A DNA stretch of 64,000 bases from Ekhidna lutea (GCF_900188325.1 NZ_FZPD01000004.1:316501-380500), one strand, 5' to 3'; positions 10,395 to 19,027 are shown, counted from the stretch's first letter. A program made the numbers and translations. The notes: generated by a model not told the origin, from the sequence alone.

Positions 10395-11330
10395 TTACTT
10401 CTCCTCGTAAACTTTAATACCATTTCTTTCAATGATATCCTTTTTCAGGATTTGGAAATCTTCTACTTCAGGATTCATTTTGATTGCTTCTTCGATAGCT
10501 GTCAAAGCATCTACAATCAATCCATTCTCTTCATAGTAAGAAGCATAAATTACTTTGTTAAGCGGGCTATCTTCATCAACCTCAGCTTTTAAGCTATTTA
10601 ACCCTTCGGTGTATTGATCTGGATTTTCAGGTCTTTTGATTGCGATATCTCCTGAAGAGACATCCTCATTTTCTTTTGTCTTCACATTAATGATCCAAAG
10701 ACCTTCCTCATTCTGCATTTGCTCTTGCGTGAAATCAAGCTCAATAGAATTTCCATTCACTTCTGACTTCATGATTTCTTCATCAAAAATGTTTTTCACA
10801 GTTACAATGAAAGTATTTTCTTCCATGCCTTCCGGAGTATCCCAGTTAAGGATCGCATTGTCTCCAAGTACACTTGCATCCTCTGCAGGAATAAGTACCT
10901 GAATTTGCTCATCTCCAGCAAGTGCTCTTGAAACAGCTCCAGTGGCATTCAATCGAGCACGGTAGTTTGGCTGCTCCTTTTCATTCATCTTGTTTGCCAA
11001 GAACTTAGCATATCTACTTGATACACTTGCAGACTTGGTATTTACCATCTTAGCAAGATCCTCTACTTTCTTAGTACCAGGTGTTCTTACTTCCAATGTT
11101 TTACCGGACTTGTGCATTAACCCAATGTAGGCACCTTGAGAGGCGATTAACTCATCCCCTTCGCTCAAAGTAGCTCCGGTCTTCAGTGCCACAGCGGATG
11201 TAGCACCATCTTTTTTAACTTGGTTCTGACCTTTGTTGGCCAAAACTCTAAACGTATATCCTTGCGCGTCTGCAAAACCAAACGCAAATACAAGCATAGT
11301 AGTGATAGCGATAGAAACAAACTTTCTCAT
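10395..11330 (-). CDS. Exported FecR-like domain protein
   Basis: 311 aa. The signal peptide (1-23) ends FADAQ. Residues of about 24-105 resemble a FecR-type beta domain (TGATLSEGDELIASQGAYIGLMHKSG region). The middle part, about 140-225, looks like a beta-sandwich segment. The C-terminus has a helical stretch (VDALTAIEEAIKMNPEVED) resembling one TPR hairpin. No catalytic motif was seen. It lies 35 bp downstream of the CHASE2 gene on the same strand and is probably cotranscribed with it. A periplasmic partner of the CHASE2 sensor domain is an attractive but unproven role. Confidence 0.55.
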   Translation of the reverse strand: MRKFVSIAITTMLVFAFGFADAQGYTFRVLANKGQNQVKKDGATSAVALKTGATLSEGDELIASQGAYIGLMHKSGKTLEVRTPGTKKVEDLAKMVNTKSASVSSRYAKFLANKMNEKEQPNYRARLNATGAVSRALAGDEQIQVLIPAEDASVLGDNAILNWDTPEGMEENTFIVTVKNIFDEEIMKSEVNGNSIELDFTQEQMQNEEGLWIINVKTKENEDVSSGDIAIKRPENPDQYTEGLNSLKAEVDEDSPLNKVIYASYYEENGLIVDALTAIEEAIKMNPEVEDFQILKKDIIERNGIKVYEEK

Positions 11331-11364
11331 AATAGTTCCAATAATAATTTGGCGTTTATAAAAT

Positions 11365-12612
11365 TTATAATCTCGATACTTTAAATAATTCTTTTCTTCC
11401 TTCTTTGGAGAGTGAGTTTTTCACTACTCCGTAAAATACTTCCAATCCGTCACCCGACAGGGCAACAGCAAACAATAAATAGGTTAGATCCAATTTCATA
11501 CTGAAGATATCCATGAAGTAAATCATGAGATAAATAATCCCCACAAACTCTATCAACTGAATAACTTTCGTAATACCATCATACCATTTTGGTAGTTTTT
11601 TGTATATCCAGGAGAAAGCCATAATGTTTAAGAACAATATCAAAACAGCTACGGCTATTTTTTGCCAATCTTTCAAATAGAATATGTAATTCTCATTCAA
11701 AATCATGGAAACGATATTCGCGTGAATAACTCCTCCATACATATCTGGAAATGCTCTACCTATATAAACATCGTTCAATGGCGTGAAAAACTTATCTTCA
11801 AAGTTTTCCCGATCACCTAAAACTTCTCCAAGGAAACAGAATATAACTACTTTACCCTCAATTATTTCCGGTATGTAATTACTTCCAAAAACATCCCCTA
11901 CATCCAGTGCGTAGTACTTATTTCCAAATTTAGTTGCTCCAAAATCTATTACGTTTCCTCTGTAGTTTATTACCTCTTCTTCATTCCCTCTGTCAATAAA
12001 AGCCTGAGCTTTTTCTGGAGCAAGATAGGAAGCTAACTTAACTGCAAATGCCGTGTGAGTTGTTGAATCTGTTGTTGTGAGAGTCGGATTAAACGACCTG
12101 CACATTTTCAAATCTTCCTGTACCTGTGCATCTGTAATAAGGTTTGCAAAAGCAGGCTCAGCATTAAATGTGAACCATGGCCATGAGGTATGAACCGAAT
12201 CCAATTTCTCTGTATCAGGATTGTAAAGTACTTTGGTAACCATTATTAGGTTTTCAACTCTACTCAACGCATCCATCAACATCATGTCACCGAGTGTATC
12301 TTCTTTAGGAAAATCAAAGAAAGAATCTACTCCAATCACAGCAGGATTATGCTGACTGATCGAATCAATCATCATTGCTATACCTGCTCTGGATTCCAAT
12401 CCGATGTTTACTAAAACTACATTTTCGTCTGCTATTGGATCGTCCAATAATTGGGAAAAGTAGATGTCTGTGAACTCCATGTCCTCAAAAGCATCTCCAA
12501 TTGGATCAAATATGTCAAAGACCTTAAATGCCGATACTGATCCTATGAACAGCATCAACGATATAATAAAAATTGTTCCCAGGATTACATCCCGCCAGAA
12601 TCTTCTAAACAT
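11365..12612 (-). CDS. CHASE2-domain membrane protein without output domain
   Basis: 415 aa. One N-terminal transmembrane helix (about 9-29) is followed by a large extracytoplasmic domain (about 30-325) with CHASE2 hallmarks (NVVLVNIG, NPAVIGVDSFF, GKVVIFCFLGE, YGGVIHANIVSMIL). Three C-terminal transmembrane helices occupy about 327-348, 358-375 and 380-400, and the protein ends after a short cytoplasmic tail. CHASE2 normally senses a ligand for an attached kinase, cyclase or phosphatase. Here no output domain follows, so signalling would need a partner. It is the first gene of a two-gene unit with the FecR-like protein and is divergent from meaB. Confidence 0.8.
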   Translation of the reverse strand: MFRRFWRDVILGTIFIISLMLFIGSVSAFKVFDIFDPIGDAFEDMEFTDIYFSQLLDDPIADENVVLVNIGLESRAGIAMMIDSISQHNPAVIGVDSFFDFPKEDTLGDMMLMDALSRVENLIMVTKVLYNPDTEKLDSVHTSWPWFTFNAEPAFANLITDAQVQEDLKMCRSFNPTLTTTDSTTHTAFAVKLASYLAPEKAQAFIDRGNEEEVINYRGNVIDFGATKFGNKYYALDVGDVFGSNYIPEIIEGKVVIFCFLGEVLGDRENFEDKFFTPLNDVYIGRAFPDMYGGVIHANIVSMILNENYIFYLKDWQKIAVAVLILFLNIMAFSWIYKKLPKWYDGITKVIQLIEFVGIIYLMIYFMDIFSMKLDLTYLLFAVALSGDGLEVFYGVVKNSLSKEGRKELFKVSRL

Positions 12613-12750
12613 TGTCTATTCGTTGGTGAGTTAGTTAGTTTACGATTATATATGCAATTAAAACATTAATCATCAACACTCATAATCACCCTATTAGAAG
12701 AGTTCAATTTTTTCTTCAAATTACGCAATAAAAACCCACATAATCGTCCT

Positions 12751-13740
12751 ATGGATTCAACTTTTCGGCGAACACCTGATATTCATCTACAAGACTTAAT
12801 AGATGGCCTATTGAGCGGGAATCGTGCTTTTCTTAGCAAGGCGATTACACTCGTGGAAAGTAAAAAGGCGGAGCACAAAAAATTAAGTGCCGAGTTAGTA
12901 AATGCAGTAATCCAACATGAAAAAGAAAGTTTTCGCATTGGAATCACTGGAGTGCCAGGGGTCGGAAAGAGTACTTTCATTGAAGCTTTCGGGAAAATGC
13001 TGACAAGCAAAGGCAAAAAGGTGGCTGTTTTGTCCATTGATCCAAGTAGCAATAGAACAAAAGGAAGTATTCTGGGTGATAAGACCCGAATGGATGAGCT
13101 TTCCAGAGATCCCAATGCATATATAAGGCCTTCAGCGTCCGGAGCTACACTGGGGGGTGTAGCATCAAATACACGTGAATCCATCCTGCTATGTGAGGCT
13201 GCCGGATACGATGTGGTTATAATCGAGACGGTGGGCGTAGGTCAAAGCGAGACGGTCGTAAAAGACATGGTGGACTATTTCCTGCTATTGATGCTGGCTG
13301 GTGGAGGTGATGAATTACAAGGAATCAAGCGTGGAATTATGGAGATGGCTGATCATATCCTTATCAATAAGGCGGATAAGGATAATCTGAAGGCCGCAAA
13401 AAAAGCCAGAGAAGATTACAAAAATGCAGTTCATTTATTCCCACCCAATGATGCTGAATGGACTGTGCCTGTCGGATTGTGCTCAGCTATAGAAAAGACC
13501 GGAATAGATGACGCTTGGAATGAAATTGATAATTACGCTCAGCACACCCAAATGAATGGCTGGTTTAATGAAAATAGAAGACGGCAAGCCATAAAATGGT
13601 TTCATGAACGGGTTCGCGCAAGACTGGAAGAAGATTTCTATTCAAAGCCGAATATCAAAGAAGAGATAAAAAAAAGGGAGGAGCTGATCTCCTCCCAAAA
13701 AATATCAGTACGAAAAGCAGTCGATGAACTATTTAGTTAA
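12751..13740 (+). CDS. meaB: MeaB/ArgK-type GTPase, mutase chaperone
   Basis: 329 aa, the normal length. G3E-family P-loop GTPase with Walker A GVPGVGKST at 67-75, the SIDPSS and GDKTRM segments, ETVGVGQSE switch region and NKAD base-recognition motif. The family protects methylmalonyl-CoA mutase and gates loading of adenosylcobalamin with GTP hydrolysis. It lies about 7.5 kb from mutAB and directly beside the B12 import genes. Its last 8 bp overlap the 3' end of convergent btuB. Confidence 0.97.
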   Translation: MDSTFRRTPDIHLQDLIDGLLSGNRAFLSKAITLVESKKAEHKKLSAELVNAVIQHEKESFRIGITGVPGVGKSTFIEAFGKMLTSKGKKVAVLSIDPSSNRTKGSILGDKTRMDELSRDPNAYIRPSASGATLGGVASNTRESILLCEAAGYDVVIIETVGVGQSETVVKDMVDYFLLLMLAGGGDELQGIKRGIMEMADHILINKADKDNLKAAKKAREDYKNAVHLFPPNDAEWTVPVGLCSAIEKTGIDDAWNEIDNYAQHTQMNGWFNENRRRQAIKWFHERVRARLEEDFYSKPNIKEEIKKREELISSQKISVRKAVDELFS

Positions 13741-15577
13741 ATGAATATCTTAAACCTGCTGAGTAATTTCTACCAACACTATTGAATCCGGCTATTGCCT
13801 CATAATCAGCATCAAAAATATTTCTTACGCTTCCTGAAAGGGTGAAATCATTCCATTTATACGAAATCTTGAAATCGAATAAATCGAAGGCTTCTCCATT
13901 TACATTCACGGTTTCAAATGAACTGTTATCAAAATATCTCAATGGACGCTCACCGGTGTGAAGGTAATCCATTGAAGCGACGAGACCATTTGAAAGTACA
14001 TATGCCAAGCTTGCTCCATATTTATGGGTCGGAATTCTGTACATAACCTCCTCATTTAGCCTTCTAGTGTAGGTATAATTGGCTGCAAGGGTCAACTCTT
14101 TACTAATATTGAATGAAGAGGTCATCTCAATTCCGTCCGTTTCTATTTGTTCATTAGAGTTTTCATACTGATCTGTATAAATGATCAGACTTTCATCATT
14201 CCTGTAGAAGTAAACCAAATCAAAATTGACTTTGCTTAAGTAGGTTGCAACTCCAATCTCTGCTGTCTCGGATTCCTCTGGCTCCAAATCAGGATTGGAA
14301 CCGAATGGTCCAAATAGCTGGAATAAACTTGGTGTAATATACCCGGTAGCATAGGATCCATACACTTTAACATCTAGCTTATCCTTGTCAATAAAATATG
14401 AAGGATTGATGTTATAAACGAAGTTAGAACCATAGTCGCTGTGCATATTTAATCGACCACCTATCTGAAGGTTAAAGTCACTATTGTCAAAAACAAAAGT
14501 CAGGTATGGATCAACCATTTTGAAGCTCTTATTGTCAAAGTCAGGTTGTTCATATTCTAAACGCTGATAGTTGGCCCCACCAATCAACTTAAATTGATCA
14601 CTTAGATTTTGATTAATCAGTATATCAACCTGGTGATTTCTCCCATCATATTCTGTTAAAGATCCAAAAGACTCAAACATCCGATCCAGCTTACTAATGA
14701 ATGCATTTCCTTTTACTGAACCACCACTCCACCTGTAAGATGGTCGGATACCTGCACGGATTTGTGAATATTCTGAAAAGTTTGTCTCTGAATCCGAAAA
14801 TGCCCCAGCATCAAAGTCATTTTTAAATTCATCGTATGACCCAGTAAATCCTAAACTGAATTCATTGCTAAAAGAATAGTCTACCTTACCAAGCACATTA
14901 TACCCTTCAAATGAATCATCATCAAAATCATTAGACCCTGACTCATCTTTTGCAGCAGAAAAACCATCGGATTTTTTGTATCCGCCATTGATTAGGTAAG
15001 CTATTTTTTCTTGAGAGCCTGATATACCAAGGTTGCCATTAAAAGTATTAAAGCTTCCATACTCAACATTAGCTTGCCCTCCAATCGCTTGGTTTTCAGG
15101 CTCCTTAAGCTGAATATTAATAACACCAGCTGCTGCACCAGTTCCATAGAGCGTACTTGCTCCTCCTTTTAAAACCTCAATGGATTCTACCTGATCAAGA
15201 TTTAATAGCCTTAAATCATATGTCTGATCGATACCTGAAGGATCGTTAAATGGCACACCGTCAATCAAAACCAGCGTACGCTTGCTTGAAGCACCTCGGA
15301 TGAAATAACCAATATTGGTTCCTGGAGTGCCATAATTACCATCCATTTGAACACCCGGCACTTGATTTAAGACATCTGCTATTGTGTTAGCACCCATTTG
15401 CTCAATGTCTTTTCGCGTAATTTTAAAAATAGATTTACCTGATTTTTCAACAGGTATTTCTGACTTGGTGCCTGTTATCACCACTTCATCCAATTGGACG
15501 GTTTTAAGGGAGTCCTGTGCCTCGACAGTCCATCCCATACATGCAAATGCAATAATTAATAATTGTAGTTTTCTCAT
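13733..15577 (-). CDS. btuB: TonB-dependent outer-membrane receptor, BtuB-like cobalamin transporter
   Basis: 614 aa from the ATG at 15577. The signal peptide MRKLQLLIIAFACMGW..EAQ gives the start. An open frame continues 57 codons upstream, but those codons are the leader and riboswitch. A TonB-box-like segment (LDEVVITGTKSE) precedes the plug domain (MGANTIADVLNQVPGV, RGASSKRTLVLIDGVPFND) and a 22-strand-type barrel ending in Phe-Asn after an aromatic-rich last strand. The substrate assignment rests on the cobalamin riboswitch in its leader and on divergent btuFCD. It imports corrinoids across the outer membrane using TonB energy. Confidence 0.93.
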   Translation of the reverse strand: MRKLQLLIIAFACMGWTVEAQDSLKTVQLDEVVITGTKSEIPVEKSGKSIFKITRKDIEQMGANTIADVLNQVPGVQMDGNYGTPGTNIGYFIRGASSKRTLVLIDGVPFNDPSGIDQTYDLRLLNLDQVESIEVLKGGASTLYGTGAAAGVINIQLKEPENQAIGGQANVEYGSFNTFNGNLGISGSQEKIAYLINGGYKKSDGFSAAKDESGSNDFDDDSFEGYNVLGKVDYSFSNEFSLGFTGSYDEFKNDFDAGAFSDSETNFSEYSQIRAGIRPSYRWSGGSVKGNAFISKLDRMFESFGSLTEYDGRNHQVDILINQNLSDQFKLIGGANYQRLEYEQPDFDNKSFKMVDPYLTFVFDNSDFNLQIGGRLNMHSDYGSNFVYNINPSYFIDKDKLDVKVYGSYATGYITPSLFQLFGPFGSNPDLEPEESETAEIGVATYLSKVNFDLVYFYRNDESLIIYTDQYENSNEQIETDGIEMTSSFNISKELTLAANYTYTRRLNEEVMYRIPTHKYGASLAYVLSNGLVASMDYLHTGERPLRYFDNSSFETVNVNGEAFDLFDFKISYKWNDFTLSGSVRNIFDADYEAIAGFNSVGRNYSAGLRYSFN

Positions 15578-15595
15578 AGTTGTTTTTGCTATGAG
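15573..15595 (-). promoter_or_regulatory. Start-codon hairpin of btuB
   Basis: On the minus strand CTCATAG, a 9-nt loop (CAAAAACAA) and CTATGAG form a perfect 7-bp stem. The btuB start ATG is inside the 3' arm. This is a plausible expression platform by which the upstream riboswitch could block translation initiation. Confidence 0.55.
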
Positions 15596-15649
15596 CCTCG
15601 TAGAAAGAATGGAGTTAACCCCTTCCTCTGCTTTCACCCGAAGCTTAGA

Positions 15650-15825
15650 ATTAAAAAAGTAAAATGGCAGGTCTCCTGGCTTGTCTAATTTTGGCTTCCT
15701 TCCCATCCGCCAGCTGGCGAACAGTGGATAAAGATGTGGCCAAAACACAGTTAGACTTACAGTTGCGGGGACAGCTCTCGATTTTCAAGTTTCAGATCAC
15801 GAGATTCCCATTTTAATTCTCCTCC
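15650..15825 (-). promoter_or_regulatory. Cobalamin (B12) riboswitch
   Basis: Read on the minus strand, the leader contains a GGGAA segment, the conserved core CCCCGCAACTGTAA (about 15757-15770) and a canonical B12 box GCCAGGAGACCTGCC at 15666-15680, in the correct order and spacing. ATTAAAAT and ATTTTACT at the two ends can close stem P1. No T-tract terminator lies between it and the ATG at 15577, so control is more likely translational. Adenosyl- or other cobalamin binding should repress btuB. Confidence 0.95.
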
Positions 15826-15857
15826 ATCTGTTGATGGAATTGAAACCATTGTCAATG

Positions 15858-15865
15858 CAAACTTA
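15858..15865 (-). promoter_or_regulatory. Putative -7 element for the btuB leader
   Basis: On the minus strand TAAGTTTG matches the Bacteroidota TAnnTTTG consensus. It is placed so that a transcript would begin roughly 25 nt before the riboswitch. No clear -33 TTTG was seen. Confidence 0.35.
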
Positions 15866-15899
15866 AGCAACAACAAGTTTCATACGCTACTTTTGAGGT

Positions 15900-16970
15900 A
15901 TGAATAGATTCATTTTCGGAATAATCATATTGATTTGGGGTTGTTCAGCACCCAAAAACGAAAAATCTTCGGTTTTCTCGACCAATGACATAAAATATGC
16001 AAAAGGATTTCATATAGAGAAAAACGAGGAAGGCTCATTCCTAGTGATTGATGAACCTTGGCCTAAAGCTCCCAAACCCATTAAATATTCCTTAGAAAAT
16101 GTGCCCAACAGGATTGTTTGTACATCCACCTCACATCTTCCTTTTTTTGAAATGCTTGGCGAAGAAGACCTGGTTGTTGGCTTCCCAAACATTAATTATA
16201 TCAGCTCGAAAGCATTCATTGATAGAGCGAATGAAGGATTGATCACGGACTTGGGACCTGATGGAAGCATGAATATGGAACTACTCCTTGGAATCAACCC
16301 TGATGCGGTCATCGCTTTTGACATGGGGGGAGAGTCTCAGACACTGGATAAAATCAAAGAAGCTGGAATTCCAGTCTATTACAATTCTGATTTTCTTGAG
16401 CAATCTCCACTTGGAAGGGCAGAATGGATTAAGTTTTTTGGAGCCCTGTTAAACAAGCAACACGAAGCTGATTCCATTTTCTCTGCCATTGAAAATGAAT
16501 ACCTGAGACTGAAAGAATTAGCAAGTAAAACTGAAAATAAGCCCTCCATTTTAAGTGGAGTTGTATATGGAGATACCTGGTTCTTACCCGGGGGTAATAA
16601 TTGGGCCGCTACTTTTTTCAATAACGCAGGAGGTGAATACTTATGGGATACAGACACTACAACAGGCTGGATGGAGTTGAGCTTTGAAGCTGTTTATGAA
16701 AAAGGACACAATGCAGACTATTGGATTGGTACTTCCACACTCAATAGCATGGATGAGATGAAAGGACAAGATGATCGATATGCTGAATTTGAAGCATTTA
16801 AAGATCAAAAGGTATATAACTACAGCAAGAAAATCGGGCCTAATGGAGGATATGATTTTTTTGAATCAGGCTATTCCAGACCTGATTTGGTGCTTTCGGA
16901 TCTGATTAAAGTTTTGCATCCCGAACTTCTACCAAAGTATGAGACTGTTTATTTTCAACAGTTGAATTGA
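15900..16970 (+). CDS. btuF: Cobalamin-type ABC transporter substrate-binding lipoprotein
   Basis: 356 aa. The lipoprotein signal peptide has lipobox IIWGC-like sequence with Cys15. It is a periplasmic-binding protein of the helical-backbone (FhuD/BtuF, cluster A-II) type: an N-terminal lobe (NRIVCTSTSHLPFFEMLG), a long connecting helix and a C-terminal lobe. It should hand the ligand to the BtuCD permease encoded downstream. A siderophore ligand cannot be excluded from sequence, but the divergent riboswitch-controlled receptor makes cobalamin likely. TACTTTTG at 15888-15895 resembles a -7 element but is too close to the ATG unless the mRNA is nearly leaderless. Confidence 0.85.
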   Translation: MNRFIFGIIILIWGCSAPKNEKSSVFSTNDIKYAKGFHIEKNEEGSFLVIDEPWPKAPKPIKYSLENVPNRIVCTSTSHLPFFEMLGEEDLVVGFPNINYISSKAFIDRANEGLITDLGPDGSMNMELLLGINPDAVIAFDMGGESQTLDKIKEAGIPVYYNSDFLEQSPLGRAEWIKFFGALLNKQHEADSIFSAIENEYLRLKELASKTENKPSILSGVVYGDTWFLPGGNNWAATFFNNAGGEYLWDTDTTTGWMELSFEAVYEKGHNADYWIGTSTLNSMDEMKGQDDRYAEFEAFKDQKVYNYSKKIGPNGGYDFFESGYSRPDLVLSDLIKVLHPELLPKYETVYFQQLN

Positions 16971-16977
16971 ATAGCTG

Positions 16978-18033
16978 ATGATCGAGAATCACCTGGATGA
17001 ATCAAAGAAAAAATGGCGAATCGTTTTCGGATTGCTTGCTGTGTCCGTTATTCTGTCATTTATTCTAAGTATATCACTTGGGTCTGTTAACATCCCATTT
17101 CGCTTTATTTTCAGCTTTTTTATTGGTGAATCAGACAATCAGGTTTGGGCAAACATTATTCAGAATTTTAGAATACCAAAGGCCATAACGTCTCTATTAG
17201 CAGGTAGCGCACTCGCCATTAGCGGTTTGCAGATGCAAACACTTTTCAGAAACCCATTGGCAGGCCCTTTCATTTTAGGCATAAGCTCAGGTGCAGGGCT
17301 AGGTGTTGCTCTGGTGATCTTTTTGGGGGTATGGCTTGGTGGATTTCTTGAAATGACCGGAATGGGTAGAAGCTGGCTATTGGTAGGTGCTTCGGGGTTA
17401 GGGTCATTCGTAGTGCTGTCTGTTGTCCTTGTTGCTTCCTTTAGAATCAGGTCAGGTGTCTCGCTCCTTATTATAGGGCTGATGTTTGGTTCAGCTGTCA
17501 GTGCGCTGGTTAGCATCCTACAATACTTCAGCCAGGCAGAAAATATTCAGGCATATGTCATCTGGACGTTTGGCAGTCTGGGCAGTTTATCCTGGTCTGA
17601 ATTGAACGTCATGCTACCTGTTATTTTAATTTCTCTAGCCACCTCATTTCTATTGTCCAAGCCATTAAATGCCTTGCTTCTGGGTGAGAATTACGCTGAA
17701 TCACTCGGATTAAACCTCAAGAAGGCACGAATGCTAATTATTATCAACACCAGCTTATTGGCAGGAACCATCACTGCTTTTTGTGGACCCATTGCTTTTA
17801 TTGGCTTAGCCGTACCACACATTGCAAGGATGCTATTTAACACAGGAAATCACCTTTTGCTAACTCCATTGGTCATCTTTCTAGGAGGCACGCTATTACT
17901 TGTGTTTGATATTATAGCTCAACTTCCGGGAATGGATGAAACACTCCCTATTAATGCCGTCACCTCACTCTTCGGAGCGCCTTTTGTTATCTGGCTAATT
18001 GTAAGAAAGTCCAACCTTAACTATCGATTCTGA
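16978..18033 (+). CDS. btuC: FecCD/BtuC-family ABC transporter permease
   Basis: 351 aa with about ten transmembrane helices. Family motifs are visible: GSALAISGLQMQTLFRNPLAGP near residues 78-98, the GISSGAGLG segment, and CGPIAFIGLAVPHIAR near 268-283, which contacts the ATPase. It starts 7 bp after btuF, and its TGA overlaps the ATG of the ATPase gene (ATGA-type junction), so btuFCD form a single operon. It is the inner-membrane channel for corrinoid import. Confidence 0.92.
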   Translation: MIENHLDESKKKWRIVFGLLAVSVILSFILSISLGSVNIPFRFIFSFFIGESDNQVWANIIQNFRIPKAITSLLAGSALAISGLQMQTLFRNPLAGPFILGISSGAGLGVALVIFLGVWLGGFLEMTGMGRSWLLVGASGLGSFVVLSVVLVASFRIRSGVSLLIIGLMFGSAVSALVSILQYFSQAENIQAYVIWTFGSLGSLSWSELNVMLPVILISLATSFLLSKPLNALLLGENYAESLGLNLKKARMLIIINTSLLAGTITAFCGPIAFIGLAVPHIARMLFNTGNHLLLTPLVIFLGGTLLLVFDIIAQLPGMDETLPINAVTSLFGAPFVIWLIVRKSNLNYRF

Positions 18034-18770
18034 TGGAACTGCTCAAAGTCGAAAACTTAACCATTGGGTATGCGGCAGATAAGGTGTTGGCAGCAGGTAT
18101 AAACCTGTCGCTAAATAAAAATGAATTGGTGGGTCTTGTTGGCCAAAATGGAGTTGGGAAATCCACGCTGATTCGTACGATTTGTGGCCTACAGCCATCC
18201 ATGAAAGGTCATATCCAGCTTTCCGGTGAACCCATCCGAGACCTCACACCAAAATCTATTGCTAAGAAAATAAGCGTAGTACTGACAGGAAAACCTGACT
18301 CACTCAATTTATCCGTGTTGGAGCTGATCGCTCTTGGGCGGCACCCATACTCTGGTTGGCTTGGTAGTTTGAAAAAGGAAGACAAAGAAAAAATCGAGGA
18401 TGCCATCACACAAATGGAAATCAATTACCTGGCACAAAAACGGCTGTTTGAGCTTAGTGATGGGCAATTACAAAAAGTAATGATCGCCAGAGCGTTAGCT
18501 CAGGACACAGATTTGATCATTTTGGACGAACCCACCTCCCACCTAGACCTGAGAAACAAAATCGAAGTATTAAATCTTCTTAAAAAAATATCAGAATCAG
18601 GAAAGGGTGTTCTTATATCTACTCACGAAATACAACTTTCAGCACAAGTATGTAATCAGTTTTGGTGCATGGATTTTGGGAAGGAGATATTGGTCGGAGA
18701 ACCAAAGAAGCTTATTGTATCAGGTGAACTGCAGAATTATTTGCATGTCCCGAAGGAATCATTAGGATAA
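18033..18770 (+). CDS. btuD: ABC transporter ATP-binding protein of B12 uptake
   Basis: 245 aa. Walker A GQNGVGKST at 37-45, signature LSDGQLQKVMIARAL, Walker B LIILDEPTSHLD and switch His in STHE. It is the cytoplasmic ATPase of the importer and last gene of btuFCD. No plus-strand T-tract terminator is visible directly downstream. The strong hairpin at 18776-18795 has its T tract on the other strand. Confidence 0.93.
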   Translation: MELLKVENLTIGYAADKVLAAGINLSLNKNELVGLVGQNGVGKSTLIRTICGLQPSMKGHIQLSGEPIRDLTPKSIAKKISVVLTGKPDSLNLSVLELIALGRHPYSGWLGSLKKEDKEKIEDAITQMEINYLAQKRLFELSDGQLQKVMIARALAQDTDLIILDEPTSHLDLRNKIEVLNLLKKISESGKGVLISTHEIQLSAQVCNQFWCMDFGKEILVGEPKKLIVSGELQNYLHVPKESLG

Positions 18771-18795
18771 AAAAAGGGGATCCGGGAGGATCCCC
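18771..18795 (-). terminator. Strong minus-strand terminator with no annotated upstream gene
   Basis: A perfect stem GGGGATCC / GGATCCCC with a 4-nt loop. On the minus strand it is followed by a run of T residues reaching the btuD stop. On the plus strand no T tract follows. It implies a leftward transcript originating within 18800-19118. Confidence 0.7.
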
Positions 18796-18870
18796 ATATA
18801 TGGATGGGATAATCGTAACCTAACCTAACCGAATAGAAACGTGCCTTTGCACGTCAACCCATCCATTTCA
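18796..18870 (-). ncRNA. Candidate small structured RNA
   Basis: A perfect 9-bp outer stem (ATGGATGGG at 18800-18808 with CCCATCCAT at 18858-18866) encloses a 6-bp tetraloop hairpin (ACGTGC-CTTT-GCACGT, 18839-18854) and three TAACC repeats. It lies immediately upstream, on the minus strand, of the terminator at 18771-18795. A 13-codon frame (MDGLTCKGTFLFG) also fits on the minus strand, so an orphan attenuator with leader peptide is an alternative. No known RNA family was recognised. Confidence 0.35.
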
Positions 18871-18931
18871 CCTAATCACCATTAATTGGTACGTATTTAA
18901 CAGAAATAAGATTGAGAAGGTTTAATATTTT

Positions 18932-18953
18932 TTTTGTCTATTATAAGACAAAA
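18932..18953. repeat. Perfect inverted repeat, possible operator
   Basis: TTTTGTCT and AGACAAAA separated by ATTATA form a 22-bp palindrome about 170 bp upstream of the FAD oxidoreductase. The core TTGTCT-n6-AGACAA resembles a dimeric regulator site. The regulator is unknown. Confidence 0.4.
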
Positions 18954-19027
18954 CATCATGTCTTGAAAAAAAGTATGCATATAACCATTCTGGACTTATT
19001 TTAACCTCTTCCTGATTTAATCCAGTA

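Noticed and set aside
12783-13184. 133-codon open frame opposite meaB
   Set aside because: It is antisense to a strongly conserved GTPase gene and has no family features; a shadow frame.
18815-18830. TAACC tandem units as a telomere-like or CRISPR-like repeat
   Set aside because: Only three 5-bp units and no spacers; better explained as part of the candidate structured RNA.
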